From Spirochaetales bacterium (GTDB taxonomy: Bacteria > Spirochaetota > Spirochaetia > Sphaerochaetales > Sphaerochaetaceae): 6,798 nt of DNA. Position numbers and translations under genes: made by a program. Shown here piece by piece: positions 6,128 through 6,798 of the stretch (position 1 is its first letter; each line of letters opens with the position of its first letter). Where the stretch lies: assembly GCA_017962865.1 (NCBI GenBank), contig JAGCUM010000191.1, positions 1 through 6,798 of the forward strand, read 5' to 3'. Under the pieces are notes generated by a model, which saw only the letters and a program-made list of their open reading frames with translations, did not search any database and was not told the DNA's origin.

Positions 6128-6706
6128 ATGGAAGCCGAATTCAAGAAAATGAACCTCGAGGAGAAGCAGCTCGATTCTGCTCTCATCTACGACGGGAATC
6201 TGATCAAGCTGTACAAAGACAATGTTATGCTCCCCAACGGAAAGCAGATTGTCAGGGAGTACATAAAGCATGTCCAGGCAGTAGCAGTCGTTGCCATGGA
6301 CGATGACGGAAAGATAGTCATCGAGCACCAGTTCCGCTATCCCTTCAGGGCCGAGACCCTCGAAATCCCTGCGGGAAAGCTCAACTTCGAGGGCGAGAAC
6401 CTCATAGACGCCGTAAAGAGGGAGCTCCATGAGGAGACCGGCATCACTGCTTCCGAAATCACATATCTGTGTCCGTTTTGGCCGGTGTGCGCCTATTCGA
6501 CGGAGACCATCCATCTTTTCTTTGCCAGAGGGCTATCCTTCGGCAGAGAACGTGAACTGGATGAGGATGAGAACATCAACATCGAGATGATTCCCATCAG
6601 GGATGTGGTGCAGATGATCTATGACGGGAAAATCCCCGACGCCAAGACCCAGGCAGCGGTTCTGCAGGTCTGGTCCAGATTCTGCAACAGGGGGAACGAA
6701 GCATGA
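6128..6706 (+). CDS. Nudix hydrolase, ADP-ribose/ADP-sugar pyrophosphatase-like
   Basis: A cytoplasmic Nudix hydrolase that probably cleaves ADP-ribose or a related nucleotide sugar to AMP plus a sugar phosphate using Mg2+ or Mn2+. The 192-residue length fits the NudF/ADPRase group. An N-terminal beta-domain (YDGNLIKLYKDNVMLPNGKQ, 21-40) precedes the family's usual VREY..H..AVAVVAMDDDGKIVI (42-65) and QFRYPFRAETLEIPAGK (68-84). The Nudix box spans 83-106 and ends REL-HEETGI, with the metal-binding glutamates Glu99, Glu102 and Glu103. The spacing between its first Gly83 and Glu90 is six residues instead of five. Downstream, CPFWPVCAYSTETIHLFFA (115-133) matches the ADPRase segment that follows the box. 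The gene has its own ribosome binding site right after the importer terminator, and its stop overlaps the next start (ATGA), which suggests joint expression with that gene. The exact substrate is uncertain. Confidence 0.9.
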   Translation: MEAEFKKMNLEEKQLDSALIYDGNLIKLYKDNVMLPNGKQIVREYIKHVQAVAVVAMDDDGKIVIEHQFRYPFRAETLEIPAGKLNFEGENLIDAVKRELHEETGITASEITYLCPFWPVCAYSTETIHLFFARGLSFGRERELDEDENINIEMIPIRDVVQMIYDGKIPDAKTQAAVLQVWSRFCNRGNEA

Positions 6707-6798
6707 AATACGGAATGCCGTCGCTGATTGAGTTCAGGACAATAGAGGAGCATGCGCGCGTCTGCTCCGAAAACGGCCTGGATTTCTATGAGATCAAT
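6703..6798 (+). CDS. Sugar phosphate isomerase/epimerase-like TIM-barrel protein (5' part only)
   Basis: The first 32 codons of a gene that runs off the right edge. The start MKYGMPSLIEF, followed by an acidic helix and CSENGLDFYEIN, resembles the first beta-alpha unit of the xylose isomerase-like/AP endonuclease 2 family (COG1082), where the first strand gives the barrel core and a G-(L/F)-(D/E)-x-(V/Y)-E-(L/I) stretch forms the second strand. The ATG overlaps the Nudix stop as ATGA, so translation is likely coupled; AGGGGG (6689-6694) lies eight bases upstream. The assignment rests on a short fragment and gives no substrate. Confidence 0.6.
   Translation, partial: MKYGMPSLIEFRTIEEHARVCSENGLDFYEIN

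Overview
The window looks like ordinary chromosome from a Gram-negative-type bacterium, most likely a spirochaete of the Sphaerochaeta group. This is an inference. The sugar-binding protein has a plain signal peptide ending in ...IFA followed by QGG, with no lipobox cysteine, and it sits with MalF/MalG-type permeases but without an ATPase gene. That style is common in that group, but no marker gene here settles the taxonomy. Base composition is close to balanced and similar across the genes, and there is no sign of an insertion sequence, phage, CRISPR array or RNA gene.

Layout: (1) positions 2-46 probably hold the last 14 codons of a rightward gene, followed by a strong intrinsic terminator (72-101). 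The terminator is embedded in the last codons of the convergent leftward gene. (2) 80-1462, leftward, is a MATE-family multidrug/cation antiporter. (3) 1463-1674 is a divergent intergenic region with two interleaved families of short direct repeats. (4) 1675-2760 is serC, phosphoserine aminotransferase. (5) A consensus-like promoter at 2769-2797 leads into a three-gene CUT1 carbohydrate ABC importer: binding protein (2852-4159), an intercistronic hairpin with a TTCG loop (4180-4209), MalF-like permease (4240-5172) and MalG-like permease (5185-6063). A strong terminator (6084-6118) closes it. (6) Immediately after the terminator's T-run come a Nudix ADP-sugar pyrophosphatase-like gene (6128-6706) and, overlapping it by ATGA, the start of a sugar phosphate isomerase/epimerase-like TIM-barrel gene that runs off the right edge.

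How they work together: the binding protein captures a sugar or glycoside in the periplasm and the two permeases form the channel. The energising ATPase must be encoded elsewhere, as is common for CUT1 systems with a shared ATPase. The Nudix and TIM-barrel genes are co-translated and may handle sugar metabolites, but a terminator separates them from the importer. serC belongs to serine biosynthesis and the MATE pump to efflux; both look like independent units.

I found no convincing new biological system. The points most worth checking are regulatory: the repeat array before serC, the UUCG-capped hairpin inside the importer operon, a sequence shared by the two hairpin regions of that operon, and the terminator that abuts the Nudix ribosome binding site. 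The Nudix box is also one residue longer than its usual pattern.
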